From positions 1-60,294 of the forward strand of contig JAGGUL010000079.1 of the NCBI GenBank assembly GCA_021158525.1: a stretch of 60,294 bases of DNA. The letters are read 5' to 3'. Source of the stretch: Candidatus Hydrothermota bacterium. GTDB lineage: Bacteria; Hydrothermota; Hydrothermia; B15-G9; DRBW01. Position numbers and translations under genes: made by a program. Below the pieces are notes generated by a model, which saw only the letters and a list, made by a program, of their open reading frames with translations, was not told the origin of the DNA and ran no database searches. How positions within the stretch are numbered: the stretch's first letter is position 1; each line of letters starts with the position of its first letter. Below, in pieces: positions 42,362 to 50,447 of the stretch.

Positions 42362-43432
42362 CTATCTGTATTCTTTGGCCACTTCCTCACCTTTCAATAC
42401 TCTCAACGCTCCCAGGGCAAGCGCTTTCATCTCATCGCCCCCGGGATACACCATGATCCTGGCGATAAACCCCACTCTTTCCCTGATCATGTTCACAAAT
42501 TCCTCGTCATAGGCGAGGCCACCACTTATCACAATGGCGTCCACCTCTCCCTTTAAAACGGCCGCATCGGCTCCGATTTCCTTGGCGACCTGATAGGCCA
42601 TAGCCTCTTTGATAAGCTTCGCCTTTTCGTCGCCCTCTTCTATGCGCCTGTTAACTTCCCTCATATCATTTGTGCCGAGATAGGCCACCATCCCGCCCTT
42701 TCCGGCGAGCATCTTCTTGAGCTCGTCCCTGGTGTACTTCCCCGAAAGGACCATCTCAATTGTATCCCACACGGGGAGCCCCCCGGCCCTCTCGGGTGCA
42801 AAGGGCCCGTCGCCGTTCAGGGCATTGTTGACATCTACCACCCTGCCCTTTCTGTGGACCCCAACCGATATGCCGCCGCCCATGTGAACCACGATAAAAT
42901 TCACGTCCTCATATTTTCGCCCAAGCTCCTCGGCGGCCGTTCTCGCGACGCACTTCTGGTTCAGGGCGTGGAAAATGCTTCTCCTCGTGATCTGCGGGAG
43001 GCCCGAGATTCTGGCCACAGGCTCCATCTCGTCGACGACGACCGGATCCACTATAAAGGCCGGAATCCCCAGGGGCCTGGCTATGGAATCGGCCAGTATG
43101 CCCCCCAGGTTCGACGCGTGCTCGCCCTGCAAACCTTTCCTGAGATCCTCGAGCATCTGCTCGTTTACCCTGTAAGTTCCGCTTTCTATGGGCTTTAAAA
43201 GCCCACCTCTTCCCACAACAGCATCGAGCTTCTTCAGGTCGTACCCGCGTTTTTCGAGCTCGTCCAGGATTATCTTCTTTCTGAATTCGTACTGATCTGT
43301 GATCCTGTGAAAAGGGGCCAGTTCCTCCGTTGAATGGGGAATGTTCACGGAGAAAACTTCCCTTTTGTCTTCGAAAAGAGCGATCTTCGTTGAAGTTGAA
43401 CCCGGATTTATCACAAGAATGTTGAAGGCCAT
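42362..43432 (-). CDS. buk: Butyrate kinase
   Basis: The start is the ATG at 43432 behind AAAGGAGGTGAC (356 residues, as expected for Buk); the track's longer frame runs over the promoter. The acetokinase fold shows '[17 protein letters not shown]', '[14 protein letters not shown]', '[11 protein letters not shown]', 'FHALNQKC' and '[15 protein letters not shown]'. It makes butyrate (or branched acids) plus ATP from butyryl phosphate. It is the first gene of the operon buk-ptb-ackA-SDR driven by the promoter at 43488-43516. This implies energy generation from acyl-CoAs, for example amino-acid or sugar fermentation. Confidence 0.94.
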   Translation of the reverse strand: MAFNILVINPGSTSTKIALFEDKREVFSVNIPHSTEELAPFHRITDQYEFRKKIILDELEKRGYDLKKLDAVVGRGGLLKPIESGTYRVNEQMLEDLRKGLQGEHASNLGGILADSIARPLGIPAFIVDPVVVDEMEPVARISGLPQITRRSIFHALNQKCVARTAAEELGRKYEDVNFIVVHMGGGISVGVHRKGRVVDVNNALNGDGPFAPERAGGLPVWDTIEMVLSGKYTRDELKKMLAGKGGMVAYLGTNDMREVNRRIEEGDEKAKLIKEAMAYQVAKEIGADAAVLKGEVDAIVISGGLAYDEEFVNMIRERVGFIARIMVYPGGDEMKALALGALRVLKGEEVAKEYR

Positions 43433-43487
43433 GTCACCTCCTTTAATTTTATCACAAAAAACGCTTAACGGCTTGATAGACAATCCA

Positions 43488-43516
43488 ATTATATTTAATT
43501 TTGCTAAAATTTGCAA
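43488..43516 (-). promoter_or_regulatory. Promoter for the buk-ptb-ackA-SDR operon
   Basis: On the minus strand: TTGCAA (43516-43511), 17-bp AT-rich spacer, TATAAT (43493-43488). The leader is about 50 nt with a GGAGG. No operator or riboswitch was recognised. Confidence 0.7.
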
Positions 43517-43732
43517 GAAAAGAGAGCCTTTGAGCTCTACCTCCCGTAAGAGCACATATGCAGAAGAGCTCATAAACTCTCGGCCAGAAGCGGTACCCCT
43601 ATCAATTGTATCCGCCTTTTTCCGTATCGCTCTCCATCTGCCTCATCTATAAAATTGGGGCTAAATTCCCCAAAGGAAAATAAAGAGCCAAACGGTATAA
43701 CGGCCGAAAAACACTGGCAGGGCAAGCTCTGA

Positions 43733-43762
43733 TTGACTGATGGAGCATCTCTACTGCAAAAT
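43733..43762 (+). promoter_or_regulatory. Promoter for the rhodanese gene, predicted leaderless
   Basis: TTGACT, 18-bp spacer, CAAAAT, then 6 nt to the ATG at 43769. The TTG that the ORF track uses as start codon (43733) is the -35 box. No Shine-Dalgarno sequence. Confidence 0.6.
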
Positions 43763-43768
43763 AAAAAG

Positions 43769-44137
43769 ATGGAAGCGAGGGAGCATGTCAAAAAATACCT
43801 GGATGAGGTCGATTTTGATTTTCATCTTGTGGACAGAAACTGGCTGAGGGAGAGGCTCGGAAAAGTTTACCTGGCCGATGTGAGAATGCCCAGCGATTTC
43901 TCAGAATGTCACATACCCGGAGCTACTAACATACCTCTAAAAAAGCTTGCAAGATATGTAGAGAAATTTCCCCGGGAAAAAGACATAGTCTTCTATTGCA
44001 CTTCGGGAGCCATGTCAGCTCAGGCCGTAGTCCTGATGAGGCTCATGGGGTACAGGGCTTACGCGCTTCTGGAGGGCATAAAGGGCTGGAAGGCGGCGGG
44101 GTTTCCCGTCGAAGGTGAGAGACGGACTCCGGGGTGA
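43769..44137 (+). CDS. Rhodanese-like sulfurtransferase domain protein
   Basis: About 122 residues from the ATG at 43769. The single rhodanese domain has 'YLADVRMPSDFSECHIPGATNIP' and the active-site loop 'VFYCTSGAMSAQAV' with the catalytic Cys. Such single-domain proteins carry persulfide sulfur for cofactors, tRNA or detoxification; the acceptor is unknown. The promoter supports the shortened start. It is followed after 6 nt by ribD, so they are co-transcribed; a functional link to riboflavin is not obvious. Confidence 0.85.
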   Translation: MEAREHVKKYLDEVDFDFHLVDRNWLRERLGKVYLADVRMPSDFSECHIPGATNIPLKKLARYVEKFPREKDIVFYCTSGAMSAQAVVLMRLMGYRAYALLEGIKGWKAAGFPVEGERRTPG

Positions 44138-44143
44138 GACACG

Positions 44144-45244
44144 ATGGATAACGAGATACAGGGAATCGATCCCGATGAGAGGTTTATGAGGATAGCCCTC
44201 GGACTCGCCGAGCTCGGAAGGGGATTCACGGCTCCCAACCCGATGGTGGGTGCAGTTATAGTCAGGAAGGGCAGGATAGTCGGAGCCGGGTACCACAAAA
44301 AGGCCGGAGAGCCCCACGCTGAGATCCGCGCCATGGAAGATGCCGGGTGGGATGTCAAAGGCGCCACCATGTACGTGACTCTTGAACCCTGCGTGCACTA
44401 TGGCAGGACGCCGCCCTGTACCGACAGGATAATAAAGGAAGGGATAAAAAGGGTCGTCATCGCCGTCCTCGATCCGAATCCCAGGGTTCACGGAGAGGGC
44501 GTGAGAAAACTCCGCGAGGCCGGCATCGAAGTTAAAGTCGGCGTTCTGGAGAGAGAAGCCCGCGCCCTGAACGAAGCCTTTTTCAAATTCATGGAGACTG
44601 GCCTTCCCTTCGTGATCCTCAAACTCGCCGTCACCCTCGACGGGCACATAGCGGACTCATGGGGAAATTCGAAATGGATAAGCTCCGATGCAGCGAGGGC
44701 CTTCGTGCACAAGCTCAGGGGCGAAATGGACGGAATAGCGGTCGGCATAAACACAGTGCTCATGGATGACCCGATGCTCACTCCTCGAGAGGTACATCCC
44801 GCCCGGGTTCCGAGAAGATTTGTACTCGATTCAGGGCTCAAAATTCCGCTCACGTCGAAAGTTCTGGGCGTCCCACCTCCCACCGTGATCGTGTCAGGGA
44901 CTAATCACGATAAAGAAAGAAAAAAAGCGCTCGAGGAAAGAGGAATAGAAGTGTGGGTCCAGGAAAGGGCAGCAGTCGACATCGAAGCTTTCCTCAGAAG
45001 AGCCGGTGAGGAAGGCATACAATCCATAATGTTCGAGGGCGGGGGGAAAGTGGCCACTTCCATAATCGGGACAGGGCTGTTCGACAAGATATACCTGTTT
45101 CTTTCGCCCAAATTGCTGGGAGGCGGCATCCCGTTTTTCAGGAAGGAACCCCCGCTCCCCGTCGATTCTCCCGTCAGCCTCGAAATCGAGACTTTCAAGA
45201 GGTTTTCCTCCGACTTACTCATGGTTTTGAGGAAAAAGGGGTGA
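44144..45244 (+). CDS. ribD: Riboflavin biosynthesis protein RibD (deaminase/reductase)
   Basis: The 366-residue bifunctional enzyme catalyses two steps: deamination of the diaminohydroxyphosphoribosylaminopyrimidine and reduction of its ribosyl group. The N-terminal cytidine-deaminase-like zinc site is seen: 'PHAEIRAMEDAG' (HAE) and 'VTLEPCVHYGRTPPC' (PCxxxxxxPPC). The reductase domain has 'ILKLAVTLDGHIADSWGNSKWIS', 'TVLMDDPMLT' and 'MFEGGGKVATSI'. The length matches the family. No other rib gene is in the window, and no FMN riboswitch precedes it. Confidence 0.95.
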   Translation: MDNEIQGIDPDERFMRIALGLAELGRGFTAPNPMVGAVIVRKGRIVGAGYHKKAGEPHAEIRAMEDAGWDVKGATMYVTLEPCVHYGRTPPCTDRIIKEGIKRVVIAVLDPNPRVHGEGVRKLREAGIEVKVGVLEREARALNEAFFKFMETGLPFVILKLAVTLDGHIADSWGNSKWISSDAARAFVHKLRGEMDGIAVGINTVLMDDPMLTPREVHPARVPRRFVLDSGLKIPLTSKVLGVPPPTVIVSGTNHDKERKKALEERGIEVWVQERAAVDIEAFLRRAGEEGIQSIMFEGGGKVATSIIGTGLFDKIYLFLSPKLLGGGIPFFRKEPPLPVDSPVSLEIETFKRFSSDLLMVLRKKG

Positions 45245-45271
45245 GACTTCTTTCGAACATCGAGTTTGCAT

Positions 45272-45277
45272 TATAAT
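45272..45277 (+). promoter_or_regulatory. -10 box before the small exporter gene, possible leaderless start
   Basis: A perfect TATAAT ends at 45277, 8 nt before the GTG at 45286. The -35 is poor (TTCTTT with 18-bp spacing). If real, the GTG would be at the 5' end of the mRNA. Confidence 0.35.
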
Positions 45278-45285
45278 CCAGAGGC

Positions 45286-45825
45286 GTGGGACATCTCGTT
45301 GAAAATATCAACATCAGGATACCCGAGCTGGCGGTGCTCGTCGTATCCATGCTCCCCGTCTCTGAGCTGAGGGGCGCAATTCCTCTGGCTGTCTTTAAAT
45401 TCCATTTCCCGATCTGGAAAGCATTTCTCCTGTCAGTAGCCGGCAACCTGGTGCCCATAGTGCCCATTCTCCTGTTTCTCAACAGAATCCACAGATTGCT
45501 GTACAGAACTTCCTGGGGCAAAAAACTCTTCGATAAGTTCTCGGCCAGAACGAGGAAAAGAGGGCAGATAGTGGAAAAATACGAGGCTCTCGGCCTCATA
45601 GCTTTCGTCGCAATTCCCCTTCCCGTAACGGGTGCCTGGACCGGAGCTTTCGCCGCTTTTCTCTTCGACATACCCTTCAAAAAGGCCTTTCCTGCGATAG
45701 CAATGGGTGTACTTATCGCCGGTTTTATCGTCTCTGCCTTCGTTATGGCCGGTTACATCGGCGCAGTGGCGGTGGGCGCTATACTGCTTTTCCTGGTCCT
45801 GAAAGAGGCCTATAAACGCCTCTGA
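45286..45825 (+). CDS. Small multidrug-export family membrane protein (PF06695-like)
   Basis: The 179-residue hydrophobic protein has several helices and the pattern 'MLPVSELRGAIPLAVFKFHFP', 'AVAGNLVPIVPILLFL'-like SVAGNLVPIVPILLFL and 'FVAIPLPVTGAWTGAFAAFLF', which match my memory of the small multi-drug export family. The biochemical activity of that family is not well established. GTG start; no Shine-Dalgarno sequence. It follows ribD by 41 nt and may have its own promoter. Confidence 0.75.
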   Translation: MGHLVENINIRIPELAVLVVSMLPVSELRGAIPLAVFKFHFPIWKAFLLSVAGNLVPIVPILLFLNRIHRLLYRTSWGKKLFDKFSARTRKRGQIVEKYEALGLIAFVAIPLPVTGAWTGAFAAFLFDIPFKKAFPAIAMGVLIAGFIVSAFVMAGYIGAVAVGAILLFLVLKEAYKRL

Positions 45826-45852
45826 AGGCCACAATCTGGAAACAGGATTTTA

Positions 45853-45881
45853 TTGACATGGGCAAAAATTAACGGTATTAT
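45853..45881 (+). promoter_or_regulatory. Promoter for the 45961 operon
   Basis: TTGACA, 17-bp spacer, TATTAT. The leader is about 70 nt and ends with AAGGAGGTAATCTT before the ATG at 45961. It should drive the membrane protein and the pilus-like genes behind it. Confidence 0.75.
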
Positions 45882-45960
45882 CAAGGAGTTCACTCAAAAG
45901 GGGATATAAGAGGATTTGCTGTGATGTTTCTGTCGGAACCGGAAAAAAGGAGGTAATCTT

Positions 45961-47172
45961 ATGCCCATGAAGCTTCACTACAATTATAAGGACGTTTTCC
46001 GGGCAGCAAGACTCGGTTTCAGCGCGAAAAAAATTTGGGTACAATTTCTCGGTCTCCTTATAGGAACCGCAGTTTATTCGATTTTCACCTATCTGGGGCT
46101 CATACTCTCGGGATACACGATAAAAGAAGTCTGGACCAAATTTCACTACATTCCCATTCCCTTCGAGGAAAGCTTCACCGTTTACGGGTGGATCTTCCTG
46201 GGAATAGGGCTGTTTTTGTTCGTCGTCATCAACCTGATTTTCGGCGTTGCTGTATCAAAGATAACCTACGAACAGCTCAAAGGCGACGATTTTTACGAGG
46301 TTAAAAAAGCCCTCAGTTTTGCTTTCAAAGAGGGCCGGGCCGTCTATCTGGCCCCCATTGTCCTGATAATCCTGGTCGCCATCATTCTTCTTGGAGGCGT
46401 GATAATAGGCCTTCTGGGTAAAATCCCGTGGTTCGGGGAGCTCGTCCTGCTGCTCCTTTCCATTCCTTCTCTCTTCGCATGCGCCTTTATAGTCTACCTC
46501 TTTTTCGCCTTCGTGGTGGCCATGTATCTCTCTGCGGCCATAGTAGCGACCACGGCATCCGACACCTTCGACACCCTGTTCGAAGTTTTCTCGACGCTTA
46601 ACGACCAGAATTGGAGATTTATCGGCTATGAGGCCCTGCTCTACGGCGTGAAATTCATAGCCTTTTCCATCTTCGCCTGGGCCATAGGGAGGACACTCTG
46701 GATAATACACACGGTGCTGGGTGCCTCCTGGCTCATGGGAGCAAAATACCAGGCGATCGAGAAAGGTGCACTCCACTACTTCACCTATTCCTCCTCTTTC
46801 TATTTCCTCGATCCTTACCTCAGCTTCCTCAAGCTCAGCGCTATCCTCGAGGTTCCACCGGACATGCCGACCATGCCTTTGCCGTCGGCGATTCTCGCTT
46901 TCATATTCGGGATTCTTTTCTACTTCGTGGTCTTCACCGTTCTGTCCTTCTGGGGGGCGATGCACTGGGCAGGCAACACCTTGATTTTCGTGACCCTCGA
47001 GAAGAAAAAGGATGATATAGATCTCCTGGAGATCACGGAGGAAGAAGAGCTGACGGGAGGAGGAGTAACTGCTCCAACGGAGCAGATCGAAGAGGAGAAA
47101 GCAGCCGGTGAGGAAACAAAAGGGGATGTTGAAGGGGAAAGGGAAGAAGGAGAAAAAGAAGGAGAAGGCTGA
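45961..47172 (+). CDS. Unknown polytopic membrane protein with acidic C-terminal tail
   Basis: I do not recognise this 403-residue protein. It has about six hydrophobic segments ('FLGLLIGTAVYSIFTYLGLIL', 'IFLGIGLFLFVVINLIFGVAV', 'IVLIILVAIILLGGVIIGLL', 'IPSLFACAFIVYLFFAFVVAMYL', a region near 225-250, and 'AILAFIFGILFYFVVFTVLSF') and a tail of 55-60 mostly Glu, Gly and Lys residues in the cytoplasm or periplasm. It opens an operon with three pilus-like genes: the PilM-like gene starts right after its stop. That placement suggests it is a membrane component or regulator of the same complex. No enzymatic motif was seen. Confidence 0.7.
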   Translation: MPMKLHYNYKDVFRAARLGFSAKKIWVQFLGLLIGTAVYSIFTYLGLILSGYTIKEVWTKFHYIPIPFEESFTVYGWIFLGIGLFLFVVINLIFGVAVSKITYEQLKGDDFYEVKKALSFAFKEGRAVYLAPIVLIILVAIILLGGVIIGLLGKIPWFGELVLLLLSIPSLFACAFIVYLFFAFVVAMYLSAAIVATTASDTFDTLFEVFSTLNDQNWRFIGYEALLYGVKFIAFSIFAWAIGRTLWIIHTVLGASWLMGAKYQAIEKGALHYFTYSSSFYFLDPYLSFLKLSAILEVPPDMPTMPLPSAILAFIFGILFYFVVFTVLSFWGAMHWAGNTLIFVTLEKKKDDIDLLEITEEEELTGGGVTAPTEQIEEEKAAGEETKGDVEGEREEGEKEGEG

Positions 47173-47970
47173 TTGTCATCCTTAGGGGTTGAGATAGGGG
47201 CAAAAGAACTCAGGTTTATCCTGATCGAGGGAAACTGGATAGTAAAATCCGGAAGACGTCGTTTTACAGAGGGCGTGAGATTCCGGGATTTCCTCCTGAA
47301 TCTCCAGGCCGAGCTCGGGGAAGGCGGTGCATGGGTCGTTCCCCTTCGAGGGGTTTACGGGAGACTCATGGAACCCTGGGAAGGCGAGATCTTCGCTCGG
47401 CTTCTAAAGGAAACCCTGGGCAATCTATCGTCAGACCTCATATTCAGCTATCAGCCCGTGGGCAAAAAGGTCTTCCTCGGAACAGCGTTGAAAGACGACC
47501 TCATGGGGTACTATAACCTGATAAAGGGGGCTGGTTTCCAGGTGAATTCGGTTGAGGTGCCGGTTTTCGCCGCTTTCAATGCACTCTGGTATAATTATCC
47601 CGAAAAGAGAGGCGAGTCCCTGACGATGTTCCATACAGAGGGGGACCTCCTTTACGTGCTCCAGATAGACGAGGGAACACCTGTCCTCGCCGTATCGAGG
47701 CAGATTGGCGGAGATGACAACAGGCTGCTCGAATACCTGATCGAATTGAAGGAAACTTTCCTCGAGAACAACTCCGACATCGTCGTAAGCGGAGAACTCA
47801 GCACGAAGCCATCGGTTTTCGAGGCAATTGAGGCGGAACTCGAGATACCCGTTATCGTCCTTGACCCTCTCAGGGTCTTCGAGGGGATCGACAAAGAAGA
47901 AGGCCTCGAGAGCAATACGTTGTTTGCCGCCGCTCTCGGGGCGGCGCTGAAGGGTGCACGTTATGCTTGA
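47173..47970 (+). CDS. PilM-like protein (actin-like ATPase fold), type IV pilus-related
   Basis: This 265-residue protein starts at TTG 47173 immediately after the upstream stop, with AAGGAGAAGG in the preceding gene's end. The N-terminus 'LGVEIGAKELRFILIE' has the PilM-like phosphate-binding start, followed by a middle with 'ALKDDLMGYYNLIKGAGFQVNSVEVPVFAAFNAL' and 'VVSGELSTKPSVFEAI', the layout of the PilM/GspL cytoplasmic actin-like domain. PilM forms a ring bound to the N-terminus of PilN. It is shorter than usual (about 350), so the call is moderate. The adjoining genes resemble the next members of the pilMNOPQ operon. Confidence 0.6.
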   Translation: MSSLGVEIGAKELRFILIEGNWIVKSGRRRFTEGVRFRDFLLNLQAELGEGGAWVVPLRGVYGRLMEPWEGEIFARLLKETLGNLSSDLIFSYQPVGKKVFLGTALKDDLMGYYNLIKGAGFQVNSVEVPVFAAFNALWYNYPEKRGESLTMFHTEGDLLYVLQIDEGTPVLAVSRQIGGDDNRLLEYLIELKETFLENNSDIVVSGELSTKPSVFEAIEAELEIPVIVLDPLRVFEGIDKEEGLESNTLFAAALGAALKGARYA

Positions 47971-48397
47971 CCTCAATTTCAAACCAGACCTGGAGAGAAA
48001 GAAAAAGGGATTTTTGAACTATGTTCCCAGCCTGGTGCTGTCGGTTTTACTGGTCATACTGCTGATCCTCTACTTCAAACAGAAAAGCGAGCTGAAATCG
48101 CTAAAGCAGGCAACCCCGATAATAACCGAGGAAGCTCCTGACACCGGGAGCACCGCCGAGAAGGAATTTAATCCTGCTCAGCTTATCCTGAGGGGCATCG
48201 TCGGCAAGGATTCTACTTTCCTCGTTCTCATGGAAGACCTTAACTCCTCCGGCTATATCTTACGGGAGGGAGACGTCCTCTCTGACTGGATCGTCCGCTA
48301 TCCCGGGGGCGATTCGGTCACTCTTATCTCAATAAAGGGCAACAGGAAGTACATCTTTAAATTGGGAGGAGGCATCCGTGAAGAGACTCTTCGTTAG
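47963..48397 (+). CDS. Combined PilN/PilP-like protein
   Basis: The ATG at 47963 overlaps the upstream gene by 8 bp (144 residues; the track begins with GTG 47954). The start 'MLDLNFKPDLERKKKGF' plus one membrane helix ('VPSLVLSVLLVILLILYF') is the PilN type, the short motif being the PilM-binding peptide. The periplasmic part 'LILRGIVGKDSTFLVLMED' and 'GYILREGDVLSDWIVRYPGGDSVTL' resembles the PilP beta domain that binds the secretin. A fused PilN/PilP with no PilO would be a reduced inner-membrane platform. This reading is inferred from pattern and gene order. Confidence 0.55.
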   Translation: MLDLNFKPDLERKKKGFLNYVPSLVLSVLLVILLILYFKQKSELKSLKQATPIITEEAPDTGSTAEKEFNPAQLILRGIVGKDSTFLVLMEDLNSSGYILREGDVLSDWIVRYPGGDSVTLISIKGNRKYIFKLGGGIREETLR

Positions 48398-49040
48398 CTC
48401 TCTTGTCTTTCTCCTCATCTCGGGCGGCATCCTTCGCGCCGCTATCGAGGAGATCGTGGCCGAAAGGGAGGAAAACATCGTCAGGATATTTGTGAAGGGT
48501 GACTTCGATTACGAGGTGCTGAAATTACCTCCTCCTGATAAAGGGCTCGTCGTCTACATAAAAAGCCCCCTTCCTGAGAAATACAGGGGCAAAAGCTATA
48601 CCTTCGGGGGTGTTAGGATCAGGGCCGAATCTACCGACGGGGAAACGAGGATCTATATGCGTTCACCCATGGATTTCGAGCCCGATCACTACAGGGCTGG
48701 CAGCTACCTCGTCGTTTCCATGACCCTGAAAGCACCCCCAAAGGCTCCGACCCCTCCGAAACCGGAGACGACGAAGACCGCACCGAAAAAGGAGGCCCAA
48801 AAACCCCTTTCGGCGAGATCTGCCACCGCTGGTACTGCCGCCAGGCCTTCCCGTAAGAGCAGGAAAGGTCCAGGGCTCTATTCGCTCAGGATAAGGGGCG
48901 CCAAGGAGGAGCTCGTCCTTCAGGCTCTCTCCATACTTGAAGGAAGACCCCTCTTCCCCAGAAATCGGGAAAGAAGGGTCTATGCAACCGCCTTAGGGCT
49001 GACTTTTGATGACGCCCTGAACCTTATAATCGGACGGTAA
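48378..49040 (+). CDS. AMIN + STN-like protein (PilQ N-terminus without secretin pore)
   Basis: GTG at 48378 overlaps the upstream gene by 20 bp (220 residues). A signal peptide (FVSSLVFLLISGGILRA) is followed by an AMIN-like domain ('EENIVRIFVKGDFDYEVLKL', 'GVRIRAESTDGETRIYM'), a Pro/Lys-rich linker and a short STN-like domain ('ALSILEGRPLF', 'LGLTFDDALNLIIGR'). PilQ secretins have AMIN, STN/N1 and then a large pore domain, which is absent here. Either the gene is a shortened partner of a secretin elsewhere or it has been truncated. Its 3' end overlaps the aldehyde dehydrogenase gene by 17 bp. Confidence 0.6.
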   Translation: MKRLFVSSLVFLLISGGILRAAIEEIVAEREENIVRIFVKGDFDYEVLKLPPPDKGLVVYIKSPLPEKYRGKSYTFGGVRIRAESTDGETRIYMRSPMDFEPDHYRAGSYLVVSMTLKAPPKAPTPPKPETTKTAPKKEAQKPLSARSATAGTAARPSRKSRKGPGLYSLRIRGAKEELVLQALSILEGRPLFPRNRERRVYATALGLTFDDALNLIIGR

Positions 49041-50442
49041 AGGCCACCAGCTTCGTCTCGGTCATAACCTCCATCGCGAACTTCAGGCCTTCTCTGAACA
49101 TACCTGACTTCTTATATCCGCCGAAGGGCATGTAGTCCACGCGGAAATCGGTGGAGTCGTTGATCATGACCCCCCCGAACCTCAGCTCTTTCGCGGCGTA
49201 ATAGGCCTTGTCGAGGTCCTGAGTAAAAATAGCGGCGTGAAGGCCGTAATCGGAATCGTTGGCTTCCCTGACCGCTTCCTCGAGATCGCTGAACGGGAAA
49301 ACGACCACGACGGGACCGAAGACCTCGCCCTTCACGACCTTTGCTTCCTTGGGGACGTTCTCCAGTATGGTCGGCCAGATGAAATTGCCCTCTCTCTTTC
49401 CCCCGGTAACGAGCTTCCCTCCCATCTCCACTGCTTCCTTTATCCAGCTCTCGACCCTGTCGGCTTCGCTCGAGGTTATCATGGGACCCATGTCGGTCTT
49501 CTCGTCCATCTTGTCACCGACCTTATAGGCCTCGGTCTGCTTCACAAATTCTGACATGAACTTATCGTAGATCTTCCTGTGCACGTAGAGCCTCTGAACG
49601 CCTATGCAGTTTTGCCCTGCCGCCCAGAAAGACCCCGACACGATAGAGGGCACCGCCAGCTCCAGGTCGGCATCGTCCATGACGATGACCGCCGAGGAGG
49701 AACCGAGCTCCATCATTATCTTCTTGAGCCCCGCCTTACGGGTGATCTCCTCTCCGGCCTCCACCCCGCCCGTGAAGGTGATCACGCGAGGACGGGAATC
49801 AGTTACGAGTGCATCGCCGATGTCGCCTGATTTTCCAGTTATTATGGAAAGCGCCTCCTCGGGAATCCCTGCCTCGAGAAGAAGCTCTCCGACCTTGAGG
49901 GCAGAAAGAGGCGTCAGGTATGTGGGCTTCAGAACCACGGCATTCCCCGCTGCGATAGCCGGGCCGACCTTATGTGCCACCATGTTGAGTGGATCGTTGT
50001 AAGGTGTGATGGCCAGAACTATGCCGACAGGCTCCTTGATCCAGTAGCCCATCCTCCTGTCTCGTCTGAAATCGGCGTCAAACCTGACTATCTCGCCGCC
50101 GAGCCTTTTCGCTTCTTCGGCAGCGTAGGTCAGGGTGTTCACGGCCCTCGCCGCCTCTTTTCTCGCCTCGTTGATGGTCTTAACGCCTTCCCTCGCGATA
50201 AGGCGGGAATACTCCTCAAGGCGATCGGACAGCAATTGCGCCGTCTTCAAGAGGATCTCATAACGGTCATAAGTTGCGAGCTTCCGCATCTTCTCGGCGC
50301 CCTTTTCGGCTATGTCAAAAGCAAGCTTCACGTCCTCGGGTTTTCCCCTGGGGACCGTATCGATCACGCTGTCATCCTGGGGATCAAGAACCTCAATTAC
50401 CTCGTCCTTTTCAACCCACTTTCCTCCGATCAGCATTTTCAT
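49024..50442 (-). CDS. Aldehyde dehydrogenase (lactaldehyde/GapN-like)
   Basis: The 472-residue NAD(P)-dependent enzyme oxidises an aldehyde to its acid. The catalytic Cys is in 'FWAAGQNCIGVQRLYV', the general-base Glu in 'KIMMELGSSSAVIV', and the cofactor region includes 'VVLKPTYLTPLSALK' and 'VITFTGGVEAGEEI'. The overall pattern suggests the lactaldehyde dehydrogenase / non-phosphorylating glyceraldehyde-3-phosphate dehydrogenase group. It begins 5 nt after the homoserine dehydrogenase gene, so the pair is one transcript; homoserine or threonine metabolism of a semialdehyde is an attractive but unproven link. Confidence 0.9.
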   Translation of the reverse strand: MKMLIGGKWVEKDEVIEVLDPQDDSVIDTVPRGKPEDVKLAFDIAEKGAEKMRKLATYDRYEILLKTAQLLSDRLEEYSRLIAREGVKTINEARKEAARAVNTLTYAAEEAKRLGGEIVRFDADFRRDRRMGYWIKEPVGIVLAITPYNDPLNMVAHKVGPAIAAGNAVVLKPTYLTPLSALKVGELLLEAGIPEEALSIITGKSGDIGDALVTDSRPRVITFTGGVEAGEEITRKAGLKKIMMELGSSSAVIVMDDADLELAVPSIVSGSFWAAGQNCIGVQRLYVHRKIYDKFMSEFVKQTEAYKVGDKMDEKTDMGPMITSSEADRVESWIKEAVEMGGKLVTGGKREGNFIWPTILENVPKEAKVVKGEVFGPVVVVFPFSDLEEAVREANDSDYGLHAAIFTQDLDKAYYAAKELRFGGVMINDSTDFRVDYMPFGGYKKSGMFREGLKFAMEVMTETKLVAFTVRL

Positions 50443-50447
50443 CCTCT

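Larger units (their letters stand above)
43433..43768. other. Divergent intergenic region of 336 bases between buk and the rhodanese gene
   Basis: It contains the minus-strand promoter of the butyrate operon (43488-43516) and the plus-strand promoter of the rhodanese gene (43733-43762). Between 43517 and 43732 I see no gene, repeat or RNA structure. Confidence 0.55.

Noticed and set aside
44138-44143. FMN riboswitch before ribD
   Set aside because: ribD follows the rhodanese gene by 6 nt; no leader exists.
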